NCBI GenBank assembly: GCA_964467635.1
Contig: CAYXRN010000016.1
Location: forward strand, 1-35,369
DNA: 35,369 bases
DNA from: FW021-bin31 sp964467635
Lineage (GTDB): Bacteria; Bacteroidota; Bacteroidia; Chitinophagales; Chitinophagaceae
Direction: 5' to 3'
A program made the position numbers and the translations under genes. Shown in pieces: positions 26,503-35,289 of the stretch. The notes under the pieces are model-generated. The model was not told the DNA's origin and searched no databases. It saw only the letters and a program-made list of their open reading frames with translations. Each line of letters opens with the position of its first letter. Position 1 is the first letter of the stretch.

Positions 26503-29500
26503 ATGTTCACCTTTAAACCAGTCAAAATTATGAAGCAATCACGACCTATGCAAATCGGGCTTGGTTGGCCACGCTCGCCACAAAAAATCTTCCGGATCAT
26601 GAAACTGGCAACCCTTTTCCTGTTTATCGGCTGCCTCCAGGTATCGGCAACCGCGTACTCACAAGAAAAACTAATCACCTTATCCCTTAAAGAGGTTTCG
26701 CTTCCAAAGGTATTCTCCCTCATAACGAAACAATCGGACTACCTGTTCTTGTATAATAACGACAAACTAAATAATACAGACCCAAAGGTAAGTATCCAGG
26801 TAAGGGAAGCCACCATTAAGCAGGTGATGGACAGGTGCCTCAAAGGGCTTCCGTTTTCTTACAAGATCATGGATAAGACTGTGGTTATCATCCCGAACCG
26901 CAACACTAATGTTAAGAAACAACCGCTAAAGACGATCCGGCAGCTCCACCTCAGCGGCCGGGTTACCGATAGTACCGGCGCGCCCTTAATCGGCGTATCG
27001 GTAAAAATAAAGGGGTCCAGCAAAGGCGTAATCACCAATAAAAACGGCCGTTTCGAATTGGAACTGGAAAATGAAAACGCTGTTCTAATTTTTAGCTATG
27101 TAGGGTACGAAACAAAAGAAGTATCTGTAAACGGCCGAAGTACACTGGCAATTGTCCTGAAATCCAGCGCCAGCGAGTTGAATCAATTGGTGGTTGTCGG
27201 ATACGGCACCAAGAAAAAAGTGAATCTAACGGGAGCCGTTTCTGTTATTAATTCCGAAGAAATCAGTAAACGTGCGGTAAATAGTTCGGTTCAAGCATTG
27301 CGAGGGTTAGCTCCTAACCTGAATATAGGCGTAACCTCCAATGGTGGTGCTTCAGATGCTTCAATGAGTCTCAACATCAGGGGGATAGGATCATTGTCTT
27401 CATCGGATCCATACATCCTCATAGATGGAGTACGGGCCACGCAAGCGGAATTATCCGCTTTAAACCCGATTAACATACAGAGTATCTCCGTATTAAAGGA
27501 TGCCGCGTCTGCGGCTATTTATGGCGCGCAAGCAGCCTATGGCGTTATACTTGTTAAAACGAAAACCGGCAGAAAAAACCAAGAATTGAAAGTAGGAATT
27601 TCAAGCAGCCTGCGGCTATCAAAACTAATCTACGTTCCCAGCTCCCTGGATGCGCTTACTTATGCTAATGAAATCAACCAGGCCAGTAAGAGCTACGCCA
27701 ATCAAATATTTATACCCGAGGAGCAAATAGAAAAAATAAAAGCCTTCATGAGTGGCAAACTAAAATATGGCACGGCTCCGGTTCCCAATGCGCCAAATCA
27801 ATGGCTCGGAATAGGGGAAGGCCGCAGTTCCGACTGGTATTCCGGCTTTGCCAATACCGACTGGTGGGATGTCATGTACAAAGATTTCGGATTTACCCAA
27901 AAACATGATGTGTATGTTTCAGGCGGGACTAAAAGATTAACCTATTATGCTTCAGGCGGTTTTTTCCAGGACCCCGGGCAGTTCTATTACGGGGATAAAA
28001 ATGAAAACTTCAGAAGATTAAATTATAACAGTACCATAAGCGCAGATGTAACCGATTGGCTCACAATTTCCAATATAACCAGGTTTTACCAGATCAATAA
28101 TACGTTTCCGGCCACTTTGGAAGCCGGGTCGAGAGGCAGGCTTTTTCATGATATGATGCGTTGGAGTCCCCTGGTGCCCTTGAAAACGCCACCGGTGAAA
28201 GACAGCGCGGGAAATATCATCGTGCCCGAACAATTGACAACACTTGCCGGATATAACGAAAACAACGGTTTTAATAAATACCAGATCAACAATCTGGTTT
28301 CTACCTTTAAAGCAGATTTGAGAATTACCGATCATTTGTCCATTAAAGGAGATTACACTTTTAAAAAAGACTGGTATGAAAGAACTCTTAATTATAAAAA
28401 ATGGACTTTTTATGGCCCTCAGGGAGAACCTTCACTAATCTATCAAGCCAATGAGAACCAGATAAAAAAAGAGTGGAGAAGAACAAACTATACGTCGCTT
28501 AATATATATGCCAACTATGACCAGTCATTTTCCGGTCATAATTTCCATTTACTAGCGGGCTATCAGCAGGAAGAAAATAATCACGAAGAACTGGAAGTGG
28601 GAAGAAAAGATGTTATCGCCAATTATCTGAATTCTATAAACATTGCGGTCGGCGACATCATCGATCTGAAGAATCCCATTACAAACTGGGGGACAATGGG
28701 CATTTTTGGGCGGTTGTCTTATAATTATAAAGAAAAATATATTATCGAATTTAACGGCAGATACGATGGTTCTTCCAAGTTTGCACCGGATCACCGCTGG
28801 GGATTCTTCCCTTCTGTTTCCGTCGGGTATAATATTTATAGAGAAAAATTCTGGGAGCCTCTGAGTCCGATTATTAATACCCTTAAAATAAGAGCTTCTT
28901 ATGGAAAACTAGGGAACCAAAACGTAGACGGCTACCTCTACTTGCCCAGTATTCCCATTCATACGGAATTGCCGTGGGCCATTGGCGGTGAAAGGCCCAT
29001 CTATACAGAGATCCCGGGTATCATCAGTCCAAATATCACCTGGGAAACTTCCACAACCAAGAATCTGGGTTTTGACCTCACTTTCCTGAACAACCGCTTG
29101 TCAGCTTCGATAGATATTTATCAGCGGCAAACGGATAACATGTTCGGGCCTTCCTCTGCTTTACCCGCCGCTTTAGGAACAGACCCGCCGCAAACAAACA
29201 GCGCCTCTTTAAGCACCAAAGGTTTTGAATTAGTAATAGGATGGCGCGACGCCATACAGGATTTTAATTATAACATTAACCTGATGTTGTCAGACAATGT
29301 ATCCACCATCACCCAATATAATAATCCTACTAAAGTACTGAAGGATGAAACATGGTATGTTGGACAGACCATTGGTGAAATATGGGGGTTTAAGGCTAAT
29401 GAACTTTTCCAATCCGAAAGTGAAGTAGAAAAATACACCTCACAGGTCGACCTTTCCTATTTTGGTACAGGTTGGCAGCCGGGAGATGTAAAATACCTGG

Positions 29501-30102
29501 ATTTGAACGGTGATGGCAAAGTGGACGTAGGCAAAAATACGGTAGACGATCCTGGAGATCAAATTATAATAGGCAACAATCATCCACGCTATCATGTCTC
29601 TTTGAGTGCAGGTGCATCCTGGAAAAACTTTGACTTCCAAATGCTCTGGCAAGGAGTAGGTAAAAGAGACCTGTTCTTGGATAGTTACGCCACTTTATTT
29701 TGGGGCTGGAATAGCCAGGGCCATAGTCATTTAACTAAGGCGTCCCTTAATCACTGGAGTAAAGACAACCCCGATGGTTACTTACCCATACCGCTACTTT
29801 CTGGCGGAAGGTCGGGTTTTGCTAAAGACAGGCATCCTTCAACTAGGTACTTGCTCAATGGCGCTTATATCCGGCTAAAAAGCTTAAACATTGGATATAC
29901 CCTACCCAGTTCACTTACTCAAAAGATTAAAATAAATAGTGTCCGAATTTTCATAGGCGGCGAAAACCTGCTCACCTTTACAAACATGTGGCCTACTTTA
30001 GACCCGGAAATCGCCTACGTCGGCAAAAGAAAAAGGACTTCCGATGGCAGAGCCTATCCTTTATCGCAAGTCTATACCTTCGGCTTCAACATCACTTTCT
30101 AA
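26503..30102 (+). CDS. SusC/RagA TonB-dependent receptor with N-terminal STN signalling domain
   Basis: 1199 residues. A long n-region precedes the signal peptide core at about 33-53 (MKLATLFLFIGC...ATAYSQ). In-frame ATGs at 26530 and 26548 are alternative starts. The STN domain spans about 56-132 (ITLSLKEVSLPKVFSLI...KQVMDRCLKGLPFSY). A carboxypeptidase-regulatory-like domain is at about 149-220, and a TonB-box-like segment ELNQLVVVGYG at about 225-235. The plug carries SISVLKDAASAAIYGAQAAYG, and the barrel ends in FGFNITF. STN-bearing SusC proteins both import glycan and signal to a FecR anti-sigma factor; this is the only SusC in the window with that domain, directly after sigma and anti-sigma genes. 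It pairs with SusD 18 bases downstream. Confidence 0.96.
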   Translation: MFTFKPVKIMKQSRPMQIGLGWPRSPQKIFRIMKLATLFLFIGCLQVSATAYSQEKLITLSLKEVSLPKVFSLITKQSDYLFLYNNDKLNNTDPKVSIQVREATIKQVMDRCLKGLPFSYKIMDKTVVIIPNRNTNVKKQPLKTIRQLHLSGRVTDSTGAPLIGVSVKIKGSSKGVITNKNGRFELELENENAVLIFSYVGYETKEVSVNGRSTLAIVLKSSASELNQLVVVGYGTKKKVNLTGAVSVINSEEISKRAVNSSVQALRGLAPNLNIGVTSNGGASDASMSLNIRGIGSLSSSDPYILIDGVRATQAELSALNPINIQSISVLKDAASAAIYGAQAAYGVILVKTKTGRKNQELKVGISSSLRLSKLIYVPSSLDALTYANEINQASKSYANQIFIPEEQIEKIKAFMSGKLKYGTAPVPNAPNQWLGIGEGRSSDWYSGFANTDWWDVMYKDFGFTQKHDVYVSGGTKRLTYYASGGFFQDPGQFYYGDKNENFRRLNYNSTISADVTDWLTISNITRFYQINNTFPATLEAGSRGRLFHDMMRWSPLVPLKTPPVKDSAGNIIVPEQLTTLAGYNENNGFNKYQINNLVSTFKADLRITDHLSIKGDYTFKKDWYERTLNYKKWTFYGPQGEPSLIYQANENQIKKEWRRTNYTSLNIYANYDQSFSGHNFHLLAGYQQEENNHEELEVGRKDVIANYLNSINIAVGDIIDLKNPITNWGTMGIFGRLSYNYKEKYIIEFNGRYDGSSKFAPDHRWGFFPSVSVGYNIYREKFWEPLSPIINTLKIRASYGKLGNQNVDGYLYLPSIPIHTELPWAIGGERPIYTEIPGIISPNITWETSTTKNLGFDLTFLNNRLSASIDIYQRQTDNMFGPSSALPAALGTDPPQTNSASLSTKGFELVIGWRDAIQDFNYNINLMLSDNVSTITQYNNPTKVLKDETWYVGQTIGEIWGFKANELFQSESEVEKYTSQVDLSYFGTGWQPGDVKYLDLNGDGKVDVGKNTVDDPGDQIIIGNNHPRYHVSLSAGASWKNFDFQMLWQGVGKRDLFLDSYATLFWGWNSQGHSHLTKASLNHWSKDNPDGYLPIPLLSGGRSGFAKDRHPSTRYLLNGAYIRLKSLNIGYTLPSSLTQKIKINSVRIFIGGENLLTFTNMWPTLDPEIAYVGKRKRTSDGRAYPLSQVYTFGFNITF

Positions 30103-30120
30103 GAAATAAAACCTTTAATA

Positions 30121-31842
30121 ATGAAACGAATTATTCTAATTTTTTTAATATCCACTTTACTCTTTGGCTGTACTAAAGTTTTAGATAAGTCCGTATTGGA
30201 TCAGATGACGGAGGATACCTACTGGTCGTCTGCAACAGATCTGGAATTATATATAAATCAATTTTATAAAACGTTCCAAAATATGATGAGGTATGCACGC
30301 ATTGAAAGCAACAGCGACAACCTACAGCCTGTTTCTCCCAATGAAATTTTAAATGGAACCCGGTCTATACCCGCATCAGGTGGAGGGTGGAATTGGGAAA
30401 ATATAAGAAAGGTAAATTATTTTCTTGATAACGCCTCAAAGGTTACAGAAGGAACGCCCACTGAGCTCAAACAATATAAAGGGGAAGGTCACTTTTTCAG
30501 AGCATACTTTTACTATAAGCTGGTGCAACGTTTTGGCGACCTGCCCTGGTACAATTCCGTATTAGATATAAAATCTAAGGAGCTTTATGCCAGCAGGGAC
30601 CCTAGAAACGAAATTATAGACCACATAATCAAAGATTTAGACTCGGCGATCGCTTATTTATCGCCTAAAAGCGATTTGCCCTCCGGACGGTTAAACAGGG
30701 CGTGCGCCCTGTTACTTAAATCGCGGGTTTGCTTATATGAGGGTACTTGGGAGAAATATCATGCTGGTGATCCGTTCGGCGTGGAAGGATCAAATGGACA
30801 GAAATACTTGCAGCTGGCGGTTCAAGCATCAGAAAAACTTATTGAGGAAGGCAGTTTTTCCATTTTTTCCACCGGAGATCCTGCAAACGACTATTATAAT
30901 CTTTTCAGCCAGGAAGACTTATCGGGCAACCCCGAAGTGATTTTATTTGAAACCGTTGACCCTTCTATTGGACTGAGTAATGATTATTGGGCTTATTTAA
31001 ATGGCTCCCGCGGCCACGCCAATGGTATCACTAATCAATTAGTCAGCGATTATTTATGTGCAGACGGTTTACCCATCAGCATCAGCTCGGATTATAAAGG
31101 CGATAAAACCTTAACCCAGGTCGTTAAAAACAGAGATCCCCGCTTATCCCAAACCATGTGGGTGCCCGGACAGGTTCGGCTAAATACAAAACCCGATCCG
31201 GTGTTCTTCCAATACCCTTCTTTAGACCGCGGGGGAAATGTAATGTCAACGACCGGCTATATGGTCCGTAAAGGATCAACAACCGACCCTGAACAAAATA
31301 AAGGATCGTCATCGGATAAATTTGTAAAGATTGACGGGGTCGTATTCCGTTATGCGGAGGTGCTGCTGAATTATGCGGAAGCCAAAGCGGAATTGGGTAC
31401 GCTGACCCAGGCGGATTTAGACAGATCTATTAATCGATTGCGAGACAGAGTAGCAATGCCACATCTCCAGTTAAATGTAGGATTTACAGACCCGAATTGG
31501 CGTTTCCCCGAGCTCAGCCCCGTCATCAATGAAATCAGGAGGGAAAGAAGAGTGGAACTTGCACTGGAAGGGTTTCGTTATGATGACCTGATGAGATGGG
31601 CTGCTGCTGACCTGATTCAGGGAAAAAGGTGGAAAGGGGCAAGATTTATCCCAGGGGTGTCTTTCCCGGAGATAGAGGATAAAATAAAAGATATTCCGGT
31701 AGATGAGAATCAATATATTGATCGTTATCAAAAAACCTTACCTAATGGTTTCGGATTTAATGAAAAACGGGATTACCTGTACCCAATACCTACTAATGAA
31801 TTAACATTGAATGAAAATCTAACACAGAATCCGGGTTGGTAA
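30121..31842 (+). CDS. SusD/RagB-family glycan-binding lipoprotein, sensor pair
   Basis: 573 residues with lipobox LFGC (Cys17). SusD motifs are CTKVLDKSVLDQMTEDTYW at the N-terminus, GHFFRAYFYYKLVQRFGDLPW (about 122-142, written as a region), FRYAEVLLNYAEAKAELG, RLRDRVAMP, RRERRVELALEGFRYDDLMRW (as a region) and the C-terminal YLYPIPTNELTLN. It forms the lid of the STN-type SusC encoded 18 bases upstream and defines what is captured and sensed. Two sulfatase genes follow, suggesting that the ligand of this pair is sulfated or is released from a sulfated glycan. Confidence 0.95.
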   Translation: MKRIILIFLISTLLFGCTKVLDKSVLDQMTEDTYWSSATDLELYINQFYKTFQNMMRYARIESNSDNLQPVSPNEILNGTRSIPASGGGWNWENIRKVNYFLDNASKVTEGTPTELKQYKGEGHFFRAYFYYKLVQRFGDLPWYNSVLDIKSKELYASRDPRNEIIDHIIKDLDSAIAYLSPKSDLPSGRLNRACALLLKSRVCLYEGTWEKYHAGDPFGVEGSNGQKYLQLAVQASEKLIEEGSFSIFSTGDPANDYYNLFSQEDLSGNPEVILFETVDPSIGLSNDYWAYLNGSRGHANGITNQLVSDYLCADGLPISISSDYKGDKTLTQVVKNRDPRLSQTMWVPGQVRLNTKPDPVFFQYPSLDRGGNVMSTTGYMVRKGSTTDPEQNKGSSSDKFVKIDGVVFRYAEVLLNYAEAKAELGTLTQADLDRSINRLRDRVAMPHLQLNVGFTDPNWRFPELSPVINEIRRERRVELALEGFRYDDLMRWAAADLIQGKRWKGARFIPGVSFPEIEDKIKDIPVDENQYIDRYQKTLPNGFGFNEKRDYLYPIPTNELTLNENLTQNPGW

Positions 31843-31906
31843 TCTTATTGCTTCACTCACAGGAGTTAACAAAAAATGAATAATTTCAGGCTTTAATCCT
31901 ATAGAA

Positions 31907-33442
31907 ATGAAATACGCAATTTTTTCGCTAGCTTTAATCGGCACGTTATTTTGTTTATCGACAAATGCACAACAAACCCAGAAGTTGGATTCCAGACCTA
32001 ACATCGTTTATATTCTTGCTGATGACCTGGGCTACGGTGACCTGGGATGCTATGGGCAGCAAAAAATTGAAACGCCCAACATTGACGCCCTGGCAAAAAA
32101 AGGAATGTTATTTACACAACACTATGCCTTTCCCGTGTGCGCGCCGTCCCGTTGTATGCTATTAACGGGTAAACATTCTGGTCATGCTTATATCCGTGGT
32201 AATCATGAGTGGGGAGAAAGAGGAGATGTCTGGAGTTATGAGGCAATGGAGGCCAATCCTTTCCTGGAAGGTCAGTGGCCAATTCCCGACTCCACCATAA
32301 CTATTGCGGAGATGTTAAAGAAAGCCGGGTACACTACCGGCGTCATAGGCAAGTGGGGGTTGGGTGCCCCTATGACCACCGGCCTGCCCAATAGCCAGGG
32401 CTTCGACTACTTTTATGGGTTTATCTGTCAACGCCAGGACCACACCTATTACCCGGGCCATTTATGGGAAAACGAATACCGCGTTCCCTTAAGCAATAAG
32501 ATAATCTCTCCAAAAACGACCTTACCTGAAGATAAAGATCCTTACGATCCGGAAAGCTATGCGAAATATCAACAAAATGATTACGCGATAGATTTTCTTA
32601 TGAATGCGACAATGCGGTTCTTGGACAGCAGCAAAAACAAGCCTTTTTTCCTGTTTTTTGCTTCCCCCCTGCCCCACGTATCCTTACAGGCACCACAAAA
32701 ATGGGTGGACTACTACCATAAAAAATTCGGGGCGGAAAAACCTTTTTTGGGCGGCAGCTATTTCCCCTGCCGTTATCCACGGGCCACCTATGCTGCTATG
32801 GTTTCTACATTGGACGATCATGTGGGACAGATCGTTCAAAAACTCAAGGACATGGGTGTTTATGACAATACCATTATCATTTTTACCAGCGACAACGGTC
32901 CGACATATAACGGAGGAACGGATTCTCCATGGTTTGATAGTGGCGGGCCTTTCAAAAGCGCAAAAGGATGGGGAAAAGGCTACCTTCATGAAGGCGGTAT
33001 CCGGGAACCTTTTATTGTCTCCTGGCCCGGAAAGATAAAGCCCGGAAGCAGAAGTGCCTTGATCTCCGCCCACTGGGATGCCATGCCTACGCTTTGTGCC
33101 ATCGCAGGCGTTGAGCCGCCTGCAAAAATTGATGGGATTAGCTATCTACCCACTTTAATGGGTAAGCCGGATCAGCAGGTCAAACACGAATATCTTTATT
33201 GGGAGTTCCCCGCATATGGTGGACAGCAGGCAGTGCGGCTGGGAAAATGGAAAGGCCTGAGAATGAACATCAACAAAGGAAACAGGGAGATTCAATTATT
33301 CGACCTGGAAAAGGATATTCAGGAACAACATGATGTTTCCGGGGAGCATCCCGACATCGTTCAAAAAGTCAAACAGATCATGGAAAGAGAACATGAAACG
33401 CCGGTAGTGGCCAGGTTCAGGATGGTGGAGTTGGAAAAATAG
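31907..33442 (+). CDS. Type I formylglycine sulfatase (arylsulfatase A-like, perhaps S1_16-type)
   Basis: 511 residues with a signal peptide ending STNAQ (about 21). The first metal site is ILADDLGYGD (Asp39, Asp40). The formylglycine site is Cys78 in CAPSR followed by CMLLTGK. GKWGLG, PLPHVSLQAP and FTSDNGPTY supply the other active-site positions, with a C-terminal subdomain that includes the usual LFDLEKDIQEQHDV strand. It would hydrolyse a sulfate ester from a glycan. The GKWGLG form and the SDNG motif resemble galactose/GalNAc 4-O-sulfatases of subfamily S1_16, but this is from memory. The Cys needs conversion by a maturase that is not in this window. It lies 64 bases after SusD. Confidence 0.93.
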   Translation: MKYAIFSLALIGTLFCLSTNAQQTQKLDSRPNIVYILADDLGYGDLGCYGQQKIETPNIDALAKKGMLFTQHYAFPVCAPSRCMLLTGKHSGHAYIRGNHEWGERGDVWSYEAMEANPFLEGQWPIPDSTITIAEMLKKAGYTTGVIGKWGLGAPMTTGLPNSQGFDYFYGFICQRQDHTYYPGHLWENEYRVPLSNKIISPKTTLPEDKDPYDPESYAKYQQNDYAIDFLMNATMRFLDSSKNKPFFLFFASPLPHVSLQAPQKWVDYYHKKFGAEKPFLGGSYFPCRYPRATYAAMVSTLDDHVGQIVQKLKDMGVYDNTIIIFTSDNGPTYNGGTDSPWFDSGGPFKSAKGWGKGYLHEGGIREPFIVSWPGKIKPGSRSALISAHWDAMPTLCAIAGVEPPAKIDGISYLPTLMGKPDQQVKHEYLYWEFPAYGGQQAVRLGKWKGLRMNINKGNREIQLFDLEKDIQEQHDVSGEHPDIVQKVKQIMEREHETPVVARFRMVELEK

Positions 33443-33474
33443 TTATGCTTTCATACTTTATTATTTAAATAGAA

Positions 33475-34932
33475 ATGAGCAAAATCGGGTACAGTATCCT
33501 TTTGGGATTAATTTTGTCTACAACAGCCTCTTCACAAGAGCTTAAAAGACCAAACGTATTATTCATCATATCGGACGACCTCACCGCCACCGCCTTATCC
33601 TGTTACAAAAACACGGCCTGTCATACCCCAAATGTCGATAAACTTGCCAGCCAGGGAACCAGATATACAAGGGCCTATTGTCAGTTCCCTATCTGTGGCC
33701 CTTCACGCGCTTCGATCATGTTTGGCTATTATCCAAGTGCCACGGAGACCTACGGGTATGTAAGCGGCCGCAAACATGTAGGCAGTGATAAATTATCATG
33801 GCCGCAATTTTTTAAAGAAAAAGGATATTATACGGCGCGGGTCAGTAAGATATTCCATATGGGCATCCCGGGTGATATTATAAGGGGATCTAACGGAACC
33901 GATGACAGTGCATCCTGGACCCAAAGGTTTAACAGTCCGGGACCTGAGTGGAAATCTGAAGGAGAAGCAGAATTGGTGCAAAACAATCCTTTCGGATTAA
34001 AATCAAGAAAGGGGGGTAATGTAATGACCATTGTTAAAGCCGAAGGTGGCGATCTGGCGCAATCAGATGGTAAAACGGCTGAAAAAGCCAGCGAACTCAT
34101 CCGCCAGCATAAAGCTGAGCCCTTTTTCCTGGCCGTTGGTTTTGTACGGCCGCATGTGCCGTTTGTGGCCCCAAAAGAATATTTCGAGCCCTATCCGTAC
34201 CCGCAAATGATCCTGCCCCCGAAGATAGAAGACGATTGGAGTGATATCCCTACAACCGGTATTAATTATGTAACGAGCAAAAACGGGCAAATGTCAGAAG
34301 AACAACAGAAGAAAGCAATTGCTGCTTATTATGCATCCGTATCGTTTATGGACGCACAGGTAGGTAAGGTATTGCAGACCCTAAAAGAAGAAGGCCTGGA
34401 AGATAACACCATAGTGATCTTTACCTCCGATCACGGCTACCACCTGGATGAACACGGCTTCTGGATGAAAGTGAGCCTACATGAAGAGTCAGCCCGTGTT
34501 CCTTTGATTATCAAGGTACCCGGTAAGGCACCCGCTGTATGCCACAGCTTTGTGGAGCTGCTGGATTTATATCCCACCGTAGTATCACTAGCCGGATTCA
34601 CTCCTCCCTCCGGCTTGCAGGGAAGAAGTTTAGTAAAGACTTTGGACAATCCCGAATATAAAGCAAGGGATATGGCCTTTTCCATCTCCAGGTGGAACGG
34701 AAAACTGTTTTATTTGATCAGGACAAAGAAATGGGCTTATATTCAATATCAGGAGGATGGTAACGGGGGCATGGAATTGTACAACATGCAATACGACCCT
34801 AAACAATACAATAATCTGGCATATTATCCACAATACAAAGATGTCCTTAAGGATATGCAAAGCAGGTTAAAAGAGAAATTAAAAACCGTTAGGAACAACG
34901 ACTTGGGAAGAAGCTATGAAGCGGTAGAATAG
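33475..34932 (+). CDS. Type I formylglycine sulfatase (iduronate-2-sulfatase-like, perhaps S1_7-type)
   Basis: 485 residues with a signal peptide ending ASSQE (about 20). Active-site features are ISDDL (Asp34, Asp35), the formylglycine Cys74 in CGPSR, VSKIFHMG, GFVRPHVPFVAPK and SDHGYHLDEHGFWMK, a pattern typical of the iduronate-2-sulfatase/choline-sulfatase-like branch (S1_7 in SulfAtlas terms, from memory). It differs clearly from the preceding sulfatase, so the two probably remove different sulfate groups from one substrate. The gene starts 32 bases after its neighbour and is the last gene of the plus-strand set. Mobile-element debris lies just beyond. Confidence 0.92.
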   Translation: MSKIGYSILLGLILSTTASSQELKRPNVLFIISDDLTATALSCYKNTACHTPNVDKLASQGTRYTRAYCQFPICGPSRASIMFGYYPSATETYGYVSGRKHVGSDKLSWPQFFKEKGYYTARVSKIFHMGIPGDIIRGSNGTDDSASWTQRFNSPGPEWKSEGEAELVQNNPFGLKSRKGGNVMTIVKAEGGDLAQSDGKTAEKASELIRQHKAEPFFLAVGFVRPHVPFVAPKEYFEPYPYPQMILPPKIEDDWSDIPTTGINYVTSKNGQMSEEQQKKAIAAYYASVSFMDAQVGKVLQTLKEEGLEDNTIVIFTSDHGYHLDEHGFWMKVSLHEESARVPLIIKVPGKAPAVCHSFVELLDLYPTVVSLAGFTPPSGLQGRSLVKTLDNPEYKARDMAFSISRWNGKLFYLIRTKKWAYIQYQEDGNGGMELYNMQYDPKQYNNLAYYPQYKDVLKDMQSRLKEKLKTVRNNDLGRSYEAVE

Positions 34933-35097
34933 GGCTTATCTGCCTTCCGTTTCGGGAAAGTTGCGCCCTTCAGTGGATAGGAACGCTCCCCAAGCATTCA
35001 AAGAAGCTTTCAGATGCCTTTTTTCAACCCTTGCAGGCGATAAACCATTCTTTTTTCATTCCCTGCCTTTTGCAGCTTCTTCTTAGCGCTGACATAT
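34933..35097. other. Short region without a recognisable gene
   Basis: About 165 bases follow the last sulfatase. On the minus strand a frame continuing from the TnpB debris reads lysine-rich protein-like sequence (AKKKLQKAGNEKRMVYRLQG) to a stop near 35000, but it has no start and no family match that I can make. No terminator with a T-run was seen. Confidence 0.4.
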
Positions 35098-35277
35098 TTA
35101 ACTTCTTCGAGAAAGTGAACTACTCCGTTGGTCTACCTGACCACAAGATGTACACCTCCATTGTCTGATCAAAAGCATTAAACCTGGTTTGATCCAGCCA
35201 CATTCAGAGCAGCTTTTACTACTCCGGAAAAATCGATCAATCTTAATCTTAATGAATGTTCGGTCATTACACATTAC
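35098..35277 (-). pseudogene. TnpB (IS200/IS605 OrfB) C-terminal zinc-finger remnant
   Basis: The minus-strand frame ending at the stop 35098-35100 contains IKIDRFFRSSKSCSECGW, then RQWRCTSCGQVDQR. This is the C-terminal zinc ribbon of TnpB/OrfB: a CxxC pair (codons 35209 and 35200), a 14-18 residue spacer with an Arg-x-Trp, and a second CxxC pair (35152 and 35143), normally followed by HDRD. After VDQR the match stops and the DNA reads GTAGTTCAC (35123-35115), the same nine bases that end the IS-like terminus at 35290. The upstream part of the protein is missing, so this is a decayed, truncated copy. Confidence 0.7.
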
Positions 35278-35289
35278 AATCAGCCTGAT

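Noticed and set aside
32684..33073. Minus-strand ORF of 129 codons and the plus-strand ORF overlapping it
   Set aside because: Both lie inside the first sulfatase, whose motifs confirm the sulfatase frame as the real one.
34933..35097. Lysine-rich minus-strand reading frame as a gene
   Set aside because: It has no start codon of its own, continues from mobile-element debris and matches no family that I recognise.
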